Source: GCA-2683135 sp964507445 (lineage in GTDB: Bacteria > Planctomycetota > GCA-002687715). Taken from it: a stretch of 64,000 nucleotides of DNA. The first letter of the stretch is position 1; every line of letters starts with the position of its first letter. The position numbers and the translations under genes are program-made. The stretch spans positions 1 to 64,000 of the forward strand of contig CAZDQF010000011.1 of the NCBI GenBank assembly GCA_964507445.1. Reading direction: 5' to 3'. Below are positions 35,534 to 44,778 of the stretch, piece after piece. Below the pieces are notes generated by a model, which saw nothing but the letters and a program-made list of their open reading frames with translations, had not been told where the DNA came from and made no database searches.

Positions 35534-36145
35534 ATGACCACGACCCTCGAACGCGGGAATCGCCGCAGCCGCTACGTCCTGTACCTGATGCTCCTGTTGC
35601 CGCTGCTCGGTGGCTGCGAGTTCTTCAGCAACGTGGTGGTGCCGGCCACCGACGACACGGACCCCCACGCCCTGATCTGGCTGTTGGACCTGGAGGAGGG
35701 GGTCTACAAGGACGCCAGAGGGCAGGTCTGGGTGACAAGCGATCCGAATGAGGGCTTCATCACCATGGCGACGGCCCTCGACGCCGGCGGTGCCCGTCGC
35801 GTCACCATGCGGCGCAAGGTCACGGGGGTCTACGGATACCCTTACCCCTATTGGCAGTATTTTCCCCTCGCCATTCAATCGTGGGGGACTCCGGCGCTGT
35901 ACTATCCGATCACCCTGGGCCTCCGAGAGGAGACGCAGTCAGGTGGCGTCGGCGACGTGGTCAGCGATGGCTTGTGGACCGGCGATTACATCACGCCCGG
36001 TAGCTACGAGTCCTTGCTGCCGTCGTCGGTCGGAGGGAGGCCCCTCTACATGTTGGTGTTCACCTGGTGGGCCGAGACGGAGGACATGCACGGCAACGTG
36101 AGCATCAGTCCTCCCGGATACCTGGTCTACCATATTGGGTACTAG
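35534..36145 (+). CDS. Predicted lipoprotein of unknown function
   Basis: A 203-residue protein. A basic n-region (RGNRRSRYV), a hydrophobic core LYLMLLLPLLGG and Cys in the lipobox LLGGC indicate lipidation. The mature part is rich in Tyr, Trp and Pro (GYPYPYWQYFPLA, LVFTWWAETEDMHGN), with no recognised domain. The ATG at 35534 has AAGGAGA 7 bases upstream, favouring it over the start at 35510. It lies within the repeat-flanked block next to the metalloprotease and may belong to the same acquired unit. Confidence 0.8.
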   Translation: MTTTLERGNRRSRYVLYLMLLLPLLGGCEFFSNVVVPATDDTDPHALIWLLDLEEGVYKDARGQVWVTSDPNEGFITMATALDAGGARRVTMRRKVTGVYGYPYPYWQYFPLAIQSWGTPALYYPITLGLREETQSGGVGDVVSDGLWTGDYITPGSYESLLPSSVGGRPLYMLVFTWWAETEDMHGNVSISPPGYLVYHIGY

Positions 36146-36241
36146 TGACAGGCTCGCGCGCATGGACGTTCGACTCCGTGCGCGCCCTCTACTCCTTGCG
36201 GGGCGGGCGCGCCGGCTTGAAGACCTCCTTGCGCTTGCCTG

Positions 36242-36328
36242 CCCACGGCGGCCAGCGTCACGTCCGTCAGCGGACCCGTGTCGCTGGCCCTGGTCCCCTG
36301 ATCACGACCCCATGGCCTTGCGCATGAG
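36242..36328. repeat. Direct repeat copy B: secreted-gene 3' remnant joined to the htpG 3' end
   Basis: 87 bases matching 32804-32890 (95%). On the plus strand it carries 19 in-frame codons plus a stop of a secreted-protein gene whose upstream part is missing. On the minus strand it is the true C-terminus of htpG. Confidence 0.92.
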
Positions 36329-38251
36329 CACCGTCATGCGCTTGGCGAAGGTGGCGGGGTCGGCGATGGGGCTGCCCTCCGCGAGCAGCGCCTGGTCGTG
36401 GAGGAGGCGGACCCAGTCCGTCACCTCCGCGCTGTCGTTGTCCTCGGAGTGCATCAGGTGGATCTTCTCCACCACCGGGTGATCCGGGTTGAGCTCGAGG
36501 ATCCGCTTCTGCTGCGGCATCTCCTGGCCCTGAGCGCGGAGGATGCGCTCGATGTGTGCGTGCAGCCCGCCCTCCGGCACCACGAGGCAGCACGGTGAGT
36601 CGGTCAGGCGGTTGGAGACTCGGACCTCCTCGACGTTGTCCTCCAGGACGGCCTTGGCCCGCTCGCACAGCTCCTCAAAGCGCTCCTTGTTGGCCTCCTT
36701 CTCCGCCTTCTCCTCGTCGGACTTCTCATCGTCGATGTCCAGGTCGGCCTTCATGGCGGACTTGAGGGGCTTGCCCTCGAACTCGCGGATCCCCTCCACG
36801 GCCCACTCGTCGATGGGGTCGGTCATGTAGATGACCTCGATGTCCCGCTTCTTGAGGGCCTCGATGTGGGGGCTGTTCTCCACCGCCGAGCGGCTGGTGC
36901 CGAAGGCGTAGTAGATGGCGTCCTGGCTGTCCGGCATCCGTTCCACGTATTCGGACAGGGACGTGAACTCCTCCGCGGAGCTGGGCCAACGGACCAGCCC
37001 GGTGAGCCGCTCCCGGTTCTCGAAGTCGGAGTGCAGCCCCTCCTTGACCACCCGGCCGAACTCGTCCCAGAAGGACCGGTAATCGTCCTGGCGCTTCTCG
37101 GCCATCTTCTCCAGGGCGGACAGGATCTTGTTGACCACGGTCTTGCGGATGGAGCGGACCGTGCTGTCCTCCTGGAGCAGCTCCCGGGAGACGTTCAGGG
37201 GCAGGTCGTCGGAGTCGATGACGCCGCGGACGAAGCGGAGGTGGTCAGGGATGAAGGCCTTGCAGTCCTCCATGATCATGACCCGCTTGACGTAGAGGCG
37301 TACCCCCTGGCGACGCTCGCGTTCGAACAGGTCGAAGGGAGCCTTGGCGGGCATGTAGAGGAGGGCGGTGTAGGACGTGGTGCCCTCGATCTGGAAATGG
37401 AGGGTCTCCAGGGGTTCGTCGGCGGCATGCGCCACGTGCCGGTAGAACTCCAGGTACTCCTCGTCCTTGATCTCCGAGCGGGGACGACGCCACAGGGCCG
37501 AGGCCTTGTTGATGGTCTCGTCCTTGGTGACGGTCTGCTTGTCGTCCCCTTCACCCTCCTCACGGGTCACCTCCAGGAGGATGGGCCAGCTGACGAAGTC
37601 CGAGTACTTGCGGACCAGCTCCCGGACGCGCCATTCATCCAGGAACTCCTTGTGGTCATCCTTCAGGTGAAGGCGGATCTCGGTCCCGCGGGTGGTCCAC
37701 TCGGGAGCCTCCTCCACGGTGAACGTGCCCTTGGCGTCGGACGACCACCGCCACCCGGTGGAGCCTTCGCCGGCGGCGAGGCTCCGCACCTCGACCCGGT
37801 CCGCCACCAGGAAGGCGCTGTAGAACCCGACACCGAACTGTCCGATGAGGTCGACCCCGCCGCCGCCGTTGTCGCTGTCCTTGGACTGCTCGGACATGGC
37901 GGCGAGGAAACCCCGGGACCCGGAGTGGGCGATGGTCCCGAGGTTCTGCACCAGCTCGTCGTGGGTCATGCCGATGCCGGTGTCGATGATCGTGAAGGTG
38001 CCCGCTTCACCGTCGGGGACCAGCTGGATCTCCAGGTCCTTCTCCCCCTCCAGGAGGGCCGGCTCGGTGATCGCCTTGAAGCGCAGCTTGTCCAGGGCAT
38101 CCGCCGCATTGGAGATGAGCTCGCGGAGGAAGATCTCCCGGTGGCTGTAGAGGGAGTTGATGACGATGTCGAGGACCTGGTTGACCTCGGCGCGGAAGCT
38201 GTGTTCCTGCGTCTGCGGTGTCGGTTCACGTTCGGGCTGGGCTTCAGTCAT
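36302..38251 (-). CDS. htpG: Molecular chaperone HtpG (bacterial Hsp90)
   Basis: A 649-residue cytosolic ATP-dependent chaperone. The GHKL ATPase domain is clear: REIFLRELISNAADALDKLR, TIIDTGIGMTHDELVQNLGTIAHSG, DLIGQFGVGFYSAFLVADRV. Middle-domain segments include IRLHLKDDHKEFLDEW, VKRVMIMEDCKAFIPDHLRFV and GVIDSDDLPLNVSRELLQ. An acidic linker DDEKSDEEKAEKEA precedes the C-terminal dimerisation domain. Length is normal. It is downstream of the toroid gene on the same strand (62 bp gap). Its final codons lie in the 87 bp direct repeat. Confidence 0.97.
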   Translation of the reverse strand: MTEAQPEREPTPQTQEHSFRAEVNQVLDIVINSLYSHREIFLRELISNAADALDKLRFKAITEPALLEGEKDLEIQLVPDGEAGTFTIIDTGIGMTHDELVQNLGTIAHSGSRGFLAAMSEQSKDSDNGGGGVDLIGQFGVGFYSAFLVADRVEVRSLAAGEGSTGWRWSSDAKGTFTVEEAPEWTTRGTEIRLHLKDDHKEFLDEWRVRELVRKYSDFVSWPILLEVTREEGEGDDKQTVTKDETINKASALWRRPRSEIKDEEYLEFYRHVAHAADEPLETLHFQIEGTTSYTALLYMPAKAPFDLFERERRQGVRLYVKRVMIMEDCKAFIPDHLRFVRGVIDSDDLPLNVSRELLQEDSTVRSIRKTVVNKILSALEKMAEKRQDDYRSFWDEFGRVVKEGLHSDFENRERLTGLVRWPSSAEEFTSLSEYVERMPDSQDAIYYAFGTSRSAVENSPHIEALKKRDIEVIYMTDPIDEWAVEGIREFEGKPLKSAMKADLDIDDEKSDEEKAEKEANKERFEELCERAKAVLEDNVEEVRVSNRLTDSPCCLVVPEGGLHAHIERILRAQGQEMPQQKRILELNPDHPVVEKIHLMHSEDNDSAEVTDWVRLLHDQALLAEGSPIADPATFAKRMTVLMRKAMGS

Positions 38252-38313
38252 GGGTGCTCCTTGGGAACCCCCATGTTGTCGCGATCCGGCCCGCGATCAA
38301 TACCGACCGTCGC

Positions 38314-40035
38314 TCAGTCCAGGGTCAGGACCGGTCCCTCCGCCGCCAATCGGATGGAGCCGGTCACGGCGACGCCGTCGTCCTTCGGGTTAACCCCCAG
38401 GTTCGACAAGGGGATGCGGCCGTCCACGTCCGGGAGATGACCACCCTCCACCTGAAGATCTCCGCCGAGCGCGAGCCACAGGCGGTTCTGTGGGGCCACC
38501 CGGGAGAACGAGAGTTGATCCCTCACGTTCACCTGCTGGTCAGCGAAGGTGACGGAGCGGCGCAGGGACCAGGGGCTCTTGTGGTCGGAGATGCCGGCCG
38601 TGGATTGATTCAACGCGGTCCCCTTGCGGGCCCGCCACCGATCGATGGCCCACCGGGACCATCGGTGCCCCCAGGGGAGGGAGGTGGCCATGCGCAGGGC
38701 GAACCGGGCCCAGCAGGGCGGCATGACGAACCGAGTCCGTCCGAGGGGCGCGTCGCACGTGAGGGTGTCGTCGGTGACGGTGGCGCCCGGCTTCAGGCCG
38801 TAGTGGGCGCTGCGATAGGTGGCGCTGCCGGCGCGGAGGGTGTATCCGCGATGGACCACCGCCGGGGCGAAGCCGTCCTCGGTGCGGAACGCGACCCGCA
38901 GGAGGCCGCCGTGGCAAGGCGCCATCCACGCCACGTAGCCGGGCCGGGCGATCGCCAGGAGACCGGCCTCGGGGAACCACGCCTCCGCCGTGGTCTGCTC
39001 GAAGAACAGGGGCTCTGCGGGTGGGGGCGTCCCGTCGGCTCGCGCGTCTGTTGGGAGGAGGGCCCCGGAAGACAGCAGCGCCGCCAGCAGAGGCTGGTAG
39101 GCGTAGCGCGACAGCCTCAGGTCGTCCTCCAGGGTGGCGGAGAGGTCCGGGACCCGGGTGGTGGGTCGCTCCATCCAGGCCATGACGCCGGCGGCGACGC
39201 CGTCGTGGGGGGCCAGGGCGGCGGCGGCCACCCGCGAGAAGTAGGGGTTGCCGCAGATCCCGTACTCCGGGCCCGTGGTCAGGTCGGGGTGCAGGAAGTG
39301 TGCGGCGAACCGGAAGGCGCGGACCGCTCCGGGGATGAAGCGGGTCTCTCCGGTGAGGACCGCGTGCATGCCCAGGTACTCCGACAGCAGGAACGTGTAG
39401 CCGATGTCGAGACCGGAGATCTCCTTCGACCATCCGTCCGGGTGCATGCGCTCGATGATGCGGGACGCGTTCCGCGAGGCCGCGTCCAGGTACGTGGGCT
39501 CTCCGGTGACCCGTCCGATGGCGCCCAGGGCAGCCACCCCCACGGCCTGGTGGTTGGTCTTGAACCAGTCGTCGTGGGAGGCCAGCCAGTCGCCGCAGCG
39601 TCGCAGAGCCCGCTGCACCTGACCGCGGAGCGGGTCCTCCACGGCGTCATCGAGAGCCTCGAGGGCGAGGGCCATGGCGTAGCTCGAGAACGCGGTGGTG
39701 GCGTACCCGTGTTCGTTCTTGTACCACTCGTCGAAGGTCCCGTCCTTGTGCTGCCCTCGGGCCCAGAACCCCATGGCCCGCAGCGCGGCGTGGAGGATCT
39801 CGCGGTCTCCCTGCCACCGGTTCCCGGGGAACGGGTGACGCCAGATCCAGGCGAGGGCGAGGGCCGCTTCCTGGCGCCTCATGTCCGCCACCTCGGAGCT
39901 CTTGTCCCGCCAGTGGGCCGGGTGCATGCAGCCCCGGGTGGGGGAGTCCGGGTCCTTGTCCTGCAGGGTCAGCAGCCGCGGGACCCGGGAGAGAACCTCG
40001 GCCACCACGACCTCGAGGTCTGCGCAGAGCTTCAC
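38314..40035 (-). CDS. Alpha/alpha-toroid protein, possibly polysaccharide-active (heparinase/lyase-like architecture)
   Basis: A 573-residue protein without a signal peptide. The N-terminal 330 residues are helical and repetitive with Trp/His-rich turns (DGTFDEWYKNEHGYATTAF, HDDWFKTNHQAVGVAALGAIG, YLDAASRNASRIIERMHPDGW), typical of an alpha/alpha barrel of glycan-acting enzymes. The C-terminal 230 residues are beta-rich (TAEAWFPEAGLLAIARPGYVAW, SDHKSPWSLRRSVTF), reminiscent of the sandwich in heparinase II/III-like lyases. No definite catalytic motif is visible, so activity is inference. It is the third gene of a tight minus-strand cluster, one base after the GT2 gene. Confidence 0.75.
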   Translation of the reverse strand: MKLCADLEVVVAEVLSRVPRLLTLQDKDPDSPTRGCMHPAHWRDKSSEVADMRRQEAALALAWIWRHPFPGNRWQGDREILHAALRAMGFWARGQHKDGTFDEWYKNEHGYATTAFSSYAMALALEALDDAVEDPLRGQVQRALRRCGDWLASHDDWFKTNHQAVGVAALGAIGRVTGEPTYLDAASRNASRIIERMHPDGWSKEISGLDIGYTFLLSEYLGMHAVLTGETRFIPGAVRAFRFAAHFLHPDLTTGPEYGICGNPYFSRVAAAALAPHDGVAAGVMAWMERPTTRVPDLSATLEDDLRLSRYAYQPLLAALLSSGALLPTDARADGTPPPAEPLFFEQTTAEAWFPEAGLLAIARPGYVAWMAPCHGGLLRVAFRTEDGFAPAVVHRGYTLRAGSATYRSAHYGLKPGATVTDDTLTCDAPLGRTRFVMPPCWARFALRMATSLPWGHRWSRWAIDRWRARKGTALNQSTAGISDHKSPWSLRRSVTFADQQVNVRDQLSFSRVAPQNRLWLALGGDLQVEGGHLPDVDGRIPLSNLGVNPKDDGVAVTGSIRLAAEGPVLTLD

Positions 40036-40036
40036 G

Positions 40037-40975
40037 TCAGAGCTCCTCCGCGACCGGTACGTCCGATCGGTGCGCCGCGAGACGGACTCTCCTGACGACG
40101 ATCTCTCCGAGCAGGCCGAGCCCCACGAACTGCATTCCGGTGAGCAGGAACACCGCCCCGAGGATCAGGGTCGGGATGTCGTCGTCGATGTCGGTGCCGA
40201 AGAACGCCCAGCCGCACACCACTGTCAGGCAGATGAGGAACCCCACCATGAGGGCCGTCAGGCCCAGCCCGCCGAACAGGGCCATGGGGCGCTGCCCGAA
40301 GCGCAGGTAGAGGCCGACACCAAGGAGCGTGGTGGCGGACCTGAGGTACTTGCCTCCGCCGTACTTGGACTCTCCATGTTGGCGTGGTCGGTTGCTGACC
40401 TCCCGTTCGCTCACGGTGTACCCCTTGGCGTGCGCCAGCAGGGGGATGTAGCGGTGGTGGTCCGCCCGCAGGTCCAGGGAGAGCGCCACCTCGCGCCGCA
40501 TCACCCGAACGGGGCAGTTCATGTCGTGGAGGCGGAGGGGGGTGACCACGCGGAGCAGCAGGTTGGCCAGCCGGGAGGCCAGGAAGGTGGTCCCGGAGCT
40601 CTTCCCCGATCGCTTCCATCCCACCGCCAGGTCGCTGCCGTCGCGGACGCACTCCGTGAGGGTCAGCAGGTCCCTGGGGTCGTCCTGGAGATCGCCGTCG
40701 AGGGTGGCGACCAGCTCCCCCTGGGCGGCGCGGAACCCGGCGGCGTAGGCGGCGGACTTGCCGGTGGCTTGATCCAGGCGGAGTCCCCGGACCCAGGGGT
40801 GGCGCTGCCGGGCCTGACGGATGGCATCCCAGGTGTGATCGGTGCTCCCGTCATCCACGAACAGCACCTCGAAAGTCGCGTCCAGGGTCGCCAATTCGTC
40901 GCACAGGGGGGCGATGTTCGGCCCCTCGTCCCGGACGGGAACGACGACGGAGAGCATCCCTGCAATCGAGGTCAC
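40037..40975 (-). CDS. Family 2 glycosyltransferase with C-terminal membrane anchor (DPM/ArnC-like)
   Basis: A 312-residue protein. The GT-A domain has LSVVVPVRDEGPNI, FVDDGSTDHTWD, the metal-binding segment LDGDLQDDPRDL, and NRPRQHGESKYGGG near the acceptor site, as in dolichyl/undecaprenyl-phosphate sugar transferases. Two C-terminal transmembrane helices follow (LFGGLGLTALMVGFLICLTV, LILGAVFLLTGMQFVGLGL). It likely loads a sugar onto undecaprenyl phosphate for use outside the membrane, for example by the GT-C-like protein encoded divergently. It sits between the deacetylase gene (9 bp) and the toroid gene (1 bp) in one operon. Confidence 0.93.
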   Translation of the reverse strand: MTSIAGMLSVVVPVRDEGPNIAPLCDELATLDATFEVLFVDDGSTDHTWDAIRQARQRHPWVRGLRLDQATGKSAAYAAGFRAAQGELVATLDGDLQDDPRDLLTLTECVRDGSDLAVGWKRSGKSSGTTFLASRLANLLLRVVTPLRLHDMNCPVRVMRREVALSLDLRADHHRYIPLLAHAKGYTVSEREVSNRPRQHGESKYGGGKYLRSATTLLGVGLYLRFGQRPMALFGGLGLTALMVGFLICLTVVCGWAFFGTDIDDDIPTLILGAVFLLTGMQFVGLGLLGEIVVRRVRLAAHRSDVPVAEEL

Positions 40976-40984
40976 GGCGTGATG

Positions 40985-41800
40985 TTACTCGGCAAGATCG
41001 GCTTCCGCCCTGAAGGTGGTCAGGGAGACCTGATTGACGTCCAGAGCCTGCCGCACCGAGGTTGCGACCAAAGCGTCACGCTCCGGGGCCCGGGTGCGGG
41101 CCAACCGGTCCGGGTGCAGGGGAGTCGGGTCGGCGTCTCCGGGGTGGACGATGAGCTCCGTGAGGCCGTCCGGGAGCGTGGAGATCAGGCTCACGAGAGC
41201 GGCGTCGTCGAGCCGGCCGGTGAGGGAGAGGCCGCGGAAGTGGTCCGTGGTCTTCGGCGGCGCCGTCGGCCTGCCGCGATTGCGGAACCTGCTGGCGATC
41301 CACCGCGCCCCCAACCCCCCAGCCGTGGTGTCGGCGGGGAACCTCAGCCAGGGGATTCCCGAGTCCGTGGCGAGCTGCAGGGTGGACTCCCAGACCGGGC
41401 CGAAGGCGTGAAAGTGCTGGTGGACGTCCAGGTGGCTGGGTGGTCCGAAGCGCTCCGTGAACCGCTCCAGTTGCGTCTTCATCTCCGCCGCGAGCTCCGA
41501 CGTACGCACCCGGCCGAGGGCGAGGGCGCAGGCGAGGCCGCGCTTTCCTCGCAGCCGTCCGGATGGGGCGAGAGTGGGCAGCGCGGTCGGGTGCGTCGGG
41601 CGGCCCCAGGTCAGGTTCAGGTGCAGCCCTACGTCCAGGTCCGGGTGTTGGCTGATGCGACTGGCCGCGTCCTCTAACCCCTCCAGGTTCACCAGGCACG
41701 TGGTGGCGGTGACGATGCCCTCGGCGTGCGCGCGCAGGATCCCCTCGTTGGCGGCGACGGACAGCCCGAAGTCGTCGGCGTTGACGATCAACCGTCTCAT
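40985..41800 (-). CDS. ChbG/YdjC-family carbohydrate deacetylase
   Basis: A 271-residue protein. It opens with RRLIVNADDFGLS, the metal-binding signature of YdjC/ChbG deacetylases. GLHLNLTWGRP, SHLDVHQHFHAFGPVW (His ligands) and TELIVHPGDADP follow. Family enzymes remove acetyl groups from N-acetylated oligosaccharides, and bacterial gene clusters often use them for lipid-linked glycan editing. The ATG at 41800 starts at the fold. A longer frame upstream overlaps the divergent gene. It is the first gene of the three-gene minus operon, and only 28 bp separates it from the divergent GT-C-like gene. Confidence 0.92.
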   Translation of the reverse strand: MRRLIVNADDFGLSVAANEGILRAHAEGIVTATTCLVNLEGLEDAASRISQHPDLDVGLHLNLTWGRPTHPTALPTLAPSGRLRGKRGLACALALGRVRTSELAAEMKTQLERFTERFGPPSHLDVHQHFHAFGPVWESTLQLATDSGIPWLRFPADTTAGGLGARWIASRFRNRGRPTAPPKTTDHFRGLSLTGRLDDAALVSLISTLPDGLTELIVHPGDADPTPLHPDRLARTRAPERDALVATSVRQALDVNQVSLTTFRAEADLAE

Positions 41801-41828
41801 GTGGAGCCCATGGTATCGTGCCGCGGCC

Positions 41829-43361
41829 ATGTCGAACGCAGCGACGATCCTGCCCCGCCTCGCTGTCATCGGGTTGCTCGTCGCGCTGGTCGGACACCTC
41901 GGGCTGCTGTTGGTGGGCGGGATCGGGGGTGTGCGGGCGCCCACCGCCATCGAGTACGGCGAGCCGTTCATCGTCTCCGCCGCCCACCTGGCCGCCAACG
42001 GCGGGACGCTCTACGCCCCCGTGGACGACCTGCCGTTCCTCCACAACAACTACAACCCGGCGGTGCAGCTGGCCATGGGGCCCTGGCTCAAAGATCGCGT
42101 CTCCTACGGGCCCATGCGGCTCGTGACCCTGCTCTCCGTGCTCGGGATGCTGGGGGCGGCCGGGGTCATGGTGTGGCGCGAGACCCGGAGCGTCGCCGCC
42201 GCGACGGCGGCCGCCCTGTTGCCGCTGACCTGCGGCTTCATGTTCCCCTGGATGTGCGTCGGACGGGTCGATGGCTTCGCCACGCTGTGCTCGTGCCTCG
42301 CGTTCTGCTGGGCCGCGGCCCACCGCCACGGAACGCCTTCCCAGCGGGCGTGGTTGTTGCTGCCGGCGTGGCTGGCGTTCTTCGCCAAGCAGTCCGTGGT
42401 GGGGGGCGCCGGCGCCGCCATGCTCATGTTGTTCCTCGATGGGCGTCGTCGGGAGGCGCTGACCACGGGGTTGGTGTTCACCGCCGGTTGCGGGGCCATG
42501 GTCTGGGTCACCAACCTGTTGACGGACGGGCAGTACTGGTTGCACGCGGTGGCGTACAACGCCTCTCACGACCGCGGCGGCTTCTGGCCCCAGACCCTGC
42601 CCCCCCTGAAGCTGCTGGAGGCGTTGGGTTGGCCTCTGCTCATCCTGTTGTGCGTGAGCCTCCCGCGGGCGCGGCGAGAGGACCGGCCCCTGCTCTGCTG
42701 GCTCCTCACCACGTGGGTCCTCGGCTTCGTCCTGGTGCGCAAGTCCGGCGCGCACGTGCACTACCTGCTGGAGGCGGTGGTGGCGTCGTCCGTCTGTGTG
42801 GCGGTCCTGGGGCGGCGCCAGCTCCTCCGTGTCTGCGTCACGGCCCGCGGTCGGACGGCGGCGGCGCTGACCCTGGTGCTCGTCACGGTGGCGACGATCC
42901 CCGGCCGACCGTGGGCGGCGCCGGGGGAGTGGAGATCCGGGGCCTACTTCAAGTCTGCGCAGGCGCGTTCCCTGCTGCGGCTGGGCGCGGCGGAAGACCC
43001 GATCCCCGAAGAGGTCCGCCTGCGCATCGAGGGTGCCGCCACCGCGCCGTTGTTGCTGGCTCAGACCGCGACCATCGCCATCGAGTGCGGACGCCCCGCC
43101 ATCTTCGACATCGCGGACTTTGCGCGCCTCGAGGACCTGGGTGAGTGGGATCCGGATCGGTTGCTGGAGTACGTGCGCGCCCGGCGCTTTCCGGTGGTCG
43201 CGGTTCAGCCGGTTGCGGACCCGGACGCCCGCCGGTTGTTCGGGGTGGACGCCGTCGAAGGGCTCAAGGACGCGGTGCAGCGGCACTACCGCGCGTTGCC
43301 CGTGACCTACCGTGACCGCACCGGTCGCGTGACCGCCACCTTCTGGGTGCCGAGGACCTGA
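41829..43361 (+). CDS. GT-C-type membrane glycosyltransferase-like protein
   Basis: A 510-residue protein with about nine hydrophobic segments between residues 8 and 370 (LAVIGLLVALVGHLGLLLVGG, LVTLLSVLGMLGAAGVMVW, AWLLLPAWLAFFAKQSVVGG, LGWPLLILLCVSL). A C-terminal soluble domain follows. The acidic pattern after the first helix (EYGEPFIV) and the VGRVDGFATL loop fit the DUF2029/ArnT-like arrangement of lipid-linked-sugar-dependent transferases. The catalytic Asp cannot be assigned with certainty. The ATG at 41829 starts directly before the first helix, and the longer frame overlaps the divergent deacetylase. The next gene, a flippase, starts one base after the stop codon. Confidence 0.82.
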   Translation: MSNAATILPRLAVIGLLVALVGHLGLLLVGGIGGVRAPTAIEYGEPFIVSAAHLAANGGTLYAPVDDLPFLHNNYNPAVQLAMGPWLKDRVSYGPMRLVTLLSVLGMLGAAGVMVWRETRSVAAATAAALLPLTCGFMFPWMCVGRVDGFATLCSCLAFCWAAAHRHGTPSQRAWLLLPAWLAFFAKQSVVGGAGAAMLMLFLDGRRREALTTGLVFTAGCGAMVWVTNLLTDGQYWLHAVAYNASHDRGGFWPQTLPPLKLLEALGWPLLILLCVSLPRARREDRPLLCWLLTTWVLGFVLVRKSGAHVHYLLEAVVASSVCVAVLGRRQLLRVCVTARGRTAAALTLVLVTVATIPGRPWAAPGEWRSGAYFKSAQARSLLRLGAAEDPIPEEVRLRIEGAATAPLLLAQTATIAIECGRPAIFDIADFARLEDLGEWDPDRLLEYVRARRFPVVAVQPVADPDARRLFGVDAVEGLKDAVQRHYRALPVTYRDRTGRVTATFWVPRT

Positions 43362-43362
43362 C

Positions 43363-44778
43363 GTGGATCACTCCGCCAGCAGAGGCACCTTCCTGCTCAC
43401 CGCAGCCCAGCTCTGGCACGCGGTGTCCGGCTACCTCGTCTTCATCGTCGGTGCGCGGATCCTGGGTCGAGAGGACTACGACGGTCTCGTGCTGGTGATC
43501 TGGACCATGACGACCCTCGAGGTGTTCGTCGTGGACGGCGTGCCCAAGGCCGTGTCCTGGTGGACCGCCAGGCTGCCTGAGGGGGCCGCCGGCATCGCCC
43601 GGCGCGGCCTCGTCCTCACCTTGGGGCTGGCCTGCGCGGTCGGCGGAGCGCTGGCCCTGGCGGCGCCTCTGGTGGTCGCTACCTGGGGGGAGCCGGATCT
43701 GGCGACCTCGGTGCGCCTGTCCGCCCTGGACCTGGTGGCGTTCGTGGCCTTCGCCGTCCTCACCCAGTCGGTCAACGGTCTCAGGCGTTACGGCGCCCAG
43801 GCCTCCATCTGGTTCCTCTACAGCACCGCCAAGGTCCTCGGCATCCTGGGGCTGCTGCGCATGGGCTGGGGGGTGGAGGGTGCGGTCCTCGGTTATGTCA
43901 TCGCCTCGGTCCTGGGCTCTCTCGCCGCCGCCGTGATCAGCGCCCCTCACCTGGTGGGCAGGCGCGGTCGAGACCTGCCCGACCGGTCGCGGCTGCTGCG
44001 GTTCGGGTTGCCCAACGGGACCCTGGGGCTGTGCCTCATGGCGTTGGTCAACGTGGACCTGTGGGCCGCCAAGCGGGCCTCCGGAGACGACGGCACGGCG
44101 GGTGATTACGCAGGCGCTTCCATGTTGGCCCGGGCCCTGTTCTTCGTGTTCAAGGCCTTCGGTGATGCGCTGTTTCCCGCGGTGGCGGGGGCCCTGGCGC
44201 GGGGTCAGGCTTCGCAGGCCAGGAGCATCTCCCGCCGCGGCCTGGCCCAGCTCTGTTGCCTCATGCTGCCGGTCTGCGGCTGCGCCACGGGCGCCGCCCA
44301 GGCGGTCCTTGAGACCCTGTTCGGTTCCGCGGAGTGGGGCGCGGGGGCCGTGTACATCCGTTGGCTCGCGCCGTCCTCCGTGCTCTGGGTCTTCACCGCG
44401 GTGTTCGCTGCTCTCGTGGCCGCCGCGGCGCGGCCGGGCCGAGCCGCGGGATTGCTAACGGTGGTGCTGGTGATGGAGACCGTGCTCGTGTTCCAGTGGG
44501 CTGCCGCCTCCGGCCCCCAGGGTGCAGCCATGGGGTCCCTGACCGCGGCCGCTGCCGGGTGCCTGCTGATGGGGACCGTGTCGTGGCGTCTGCTCGGTGC
44601 GGTGGTGCCCTGGAGCGCGATGGCGTGCGCGGCCTGCGCCGGGCTGATCCTGGACCGGGCCCTGACCCTCTGGACGCCGCCGGGGTGGTGGGTGTTCCTG
44701 TACGGCGCCGGCCTGTTCGGGCTGTCCGTCCTGGCGCTCGTCAGGGCGGGCCTCATGCCCCTCAAGGCCTCAGCTTGA
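43363..44778 (+). CDS. Polysaccharide/lipid flippase (Wzx/MVF-like), first copy
   Basis: A 471-residue protein with some 12-14 transmembrane helices and the N-terminal helix pattern of the MOP exporter superfamily (FLLTAAQLWHAVSGYLVFIVG-type, ARILGREDYDGL). Such proteins move lipid-linked oligosaccharides across the inner membrane. The GTG start follows the previous stop by one base, so translation is coupled. The 3' end overlaps the convergent SGNH hydrolase gene by 17 bases. A second flippase is encoded 750 bp downstream. Confidence 0.88.
   Translation: MDHSASRGTFLLTAAQLWHAVSGYLVFIVGARILGREDYDGLVLVIWTMTTLEVFVVDGVPKAVSWWTARLPEGAAGIARRGLVLTLGLACAVGGALALAAPLVVATWGEPDLATSVRLSALDLVAFVAFAVLTQSVNGLRRYGAQASIWFLYSTAKVLGILGLLRMGWGVEGAVLGYVIASVLGSLAAAVISAPHLVGRRGRDLPDRSRLLRFGLPNGTLGLCLMALVNVDLWAAKRASGDDGTAGDYAGASMLARALFFVFKAFGDALFPAVAGALARGQASQARSISRRGLAQLCCLMLPVCGCATGAAQAVLETLFGSAEWGAGAVYIRWLAPSSVLWVFTAVFAALVAAAARPGRAAGLLTVVLVMETVLVFQWAAASGPQGAAMGSLTAAAAGCLLMGTVSWRLLGAVVPWSAMACAACAGLILDRALTLWTPPGWWVFLYGAGLFGLSVLALVRAGLMPLKASA

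Noticed and set aside
36866..38440. 524-residue plus-strand frame opposite htpG
   Set aside because: HtpG on the minus strand is unmistakable. The opposite frame is a Gly/Val/Asp-rich antisense shadow.
38218..40095. 625-residue plus-strand frame opposite the toroid protein gene
   Set aside because: The composition is low-complexity, with no start-site support, while the minus frame has Trp-rich structured sequence and a one-base junction with the GT2 gene.
41076..43286. 736-residue minus-strand frame opposite the GT-C-like gene
   Set aside because: Its His/Arg/Gln-rich composition is typical of an antisense shadow. The plus frame encodes clear membrane helices.
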